Origin: Paenibacillus alvei DSM 29
GTDB taxonomy: Bacteria > Bacillota > Bacilli > Paenibacillales > Paenibacillaceae
DNA: 64,000 bases
Assembly: GCF_000293805.1 (NCBI RefSeq)
Contig: NZ_AMBZ01000001.1
Span: 834,001-898,000, forward strand
Direction of reading: 5' to 3'
Of this stretch, positions 63,053 to 64,000 are shown piece after piece. Position 1 is the stretch's first letter; every line of letters starts with the position of its first letter. The notes under the pieces were generated by a model. The model was given only the letters and a program-made list of their open reading frames with translations. It did not search any database and had not been told where the DNA came from. Both the position numbers and the translations under genes were made by a program.

Positions 63053-64000
63053 TTATTCCCCCCTGTATACCGGGTAACCTACAAATTTAAAATCTTTGCC
63101 TAATGGCTGCACACTGACATTGTGAAGCTCTACAGCGCCACTCATCTTTTCGACCCCTGCCCCACCGAGAAAGGACGATGCATTCCGACCACCTATCAGC
63201 TTCGGAGCCATGTAAACAATGAATTTGTCGATGAGTTTATTCTCAAAAAAGGCTGCATTGATTTCACCCCCGCCTTCTATCAAAACGGAAGAAATCATCT
63301 CCCTACCCAAAAGCTGAATAACTTCGATTGGATTGACCCTGCCCGTCTGTTCCGTAACAAAAACTTTAACGCCTGCCTTTTCTAATGCCGCCCTCTTCTC
63401 GATATCGTGAGAAGTTGTTGTGAACACCCAAGTGGGAGCTTCTCCATCTATAACCACCTTAGCATTCAAAGGTAACCGTAAAGAGGAATCCAAAACCACG
63501 CGTATCGGATTCCTACCGTTAGGCAACCTTGTTGTAAGCTCGGGGTCATCTGTAAGCACCGTATTAACACCAACTAGGATCGCGGCATTCTGATTGCGAA
63601 GAACGTGGACATCTTCCCGAGCCGCTTCTGAAGTAATCCATTTGCTATCGGAAGAGTAGCTATTGATTTTCCCATCCATCGTGATAGCTGTTTTTAAAGT
63701 TACAAACGGAATATGCTGGACAATGAATTTATTGAAAACCTCATTTATTTGGAAAGATTCTTCTTCACATACTCCCGTGATGACTTCGATTCCTGCTTCC
63801 CGGAGTATATCTACCCCTCTGCCCGAAACGAGCGGGTTAGGGTCAAGTGCTGCGATCACCACTTTTTTAATGCCTGCTTCAACAATGGCAACTGCGCATG
63901 GCCCTGTTCTGCCATAATGGGAACAAGGCTCAAGCGTCACATAGATGGTCGCTCCCCGCGTAAGCTCTCCAGCCATGCGGATCGCATGGATTTCAGCATG
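63053..64000 (-). CDS. ribD: Bifunctional riboflavin-biosynthesis deaminase/reductase, 5' end beyond the window
   Basis: At least 315 residues are visible. The frame continues past the right edge: 63977-64000 encodes HAEIHAIR, the zinc-site His-Ala-Glu of the deaminase, and EPCSHYGRTGPC supplies the two Cys. The reductase domain has FVTLKTAITMDGKI, NAAILVGVNTVLTDDPELTT and SVLIEGGGEINAAF. RibD deaminates the GTP-derived pyrimidine and reduces its ribose, steps 2 and 3 of riboflavin synthesis. Normally ribE, ribBA and ribH follow. Here the gene ends at 63053 and the next gene is convergent, so it is not the head of a full rib operon. It may be a second, stand-alone copy. Confidence 0.93.
   Translation of the reverse strand, partial: HAEIHAIRMAGELTRGATIYVTLEPCSHYGRTGPCAVAIVEAGIKKVVIAALDPNPLVSGRGVDILREAGIEVITGVCEEESFQINEVFNKFIVQHIPFVTLKTAITMDGKINSYSSDSKWITSEAAREDVHVLRNQNAAILVGVNTVLTDDPELTTRLPNGRNPIRVVLDSSLRLPLNAKVVIDGEAPTWVFTTTSHDIEKRAALEKAGVKVFVTEQTGRVNPIEVIQLLGREMISSVLIEGGGEINAAFFENKLIDKFIVYMAPKLIGGRNASSFLGGAGVEKMSGAVELHNVSVQPLGKDFKFVGYPVYRGE

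Overview
The window is chromosomal DNA from an endospore-forming, Gram-positive bacterium, most likely a Paenibacillus or close relative. The evidence is an alpha/beta small acid-soluble spore protein, a YheC/D-type coat protein, a spore-coat transglutaminase (Tgl), S-layer homology repeats on a Vpr-like protease, a class D sortase, an LPKTG adhesin, copper-amine-oxidase-type stalk repeats, strong AGGAGG ribosome sites and mid-range base composition. I see no rRNA, tRNA, CRISPR array, prophage or intact insertion sequence. The genus assignment is an inference from gene content.

Layout. 1-5.0 kb: an MBL-fold hydrolase (cut by the left edge), an Lrp/AsnC regulator, and three tandem copies of a secreted serine beta-lactamase-like gene, each broken by one frameshift at a different site. 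5.0-13.4 kb: a sensor-kinase/response-regulator fusion, a CapA-like protein, a YheC/D protein, small genes, an AraC regulator, exonuclease III, and a decayed GtaB/GtrA/GT39 glycosylation locus. 13.8-20.6 kb: a large S8 protease with SLH repeats (two frameshifts) and an OmpR-type two-component pair whose kinase is frameshifted. 20.8-26.8 kb: an operon for a CDP-linked, probably C-methyl-branched 6-deoxy sugar. 27-36 kb: SASP, a thioredoxin-reductase-like flavoprotein, class D sortase, a CAP-domain protein behind a cyclic-di-GMP-type riboswitch, a stalk/GH18 protein, a frameshifted aldehyde dehydrogenase and a SARP-type response regulator. 36-46 kb: a 1601-residue LPKTG adhesin, a YtrA-type GntR/ABC operon with a perfect palindromic operator, and a very large hybrid kinase. 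46.8-54 kb: Tgl with an unlisted 40-codon ORF ahead of it, a membrane protein, YebC, uridine kinase and a DUF4855 protein. 54.4-60.1 kb: an AT-rich five-gene surface-polymer operon (CDP-glycerol transferase, HisC-like PLP enzyme, nucleotidylyltransferase, LicD, methyltransferase). 60.4-64 kb: a prolyl-4-hydroxylase-like enzyme, small probably spore-associated proteins, and ribD (cut by the right edge).

The dominant theme is the cell surface and its sensing: two sugar or polymer operons, a sortase and its kind of substrate, secreted proteases and glycosidases, and several sensor systems. The most striking sequence pattern is the number of single-base indels, mostly in short homopolymers. Ten genes are split this way, and two further gene junctions look shifted. 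Four consecutive genes of the LicD operon each lack one A in an A6 tract on the coding strand. The choice between sequencing error, phase variation, transcriptional slippage and real decay cannot be made from the sequence alone, but every reconstructed product has a normal family length.
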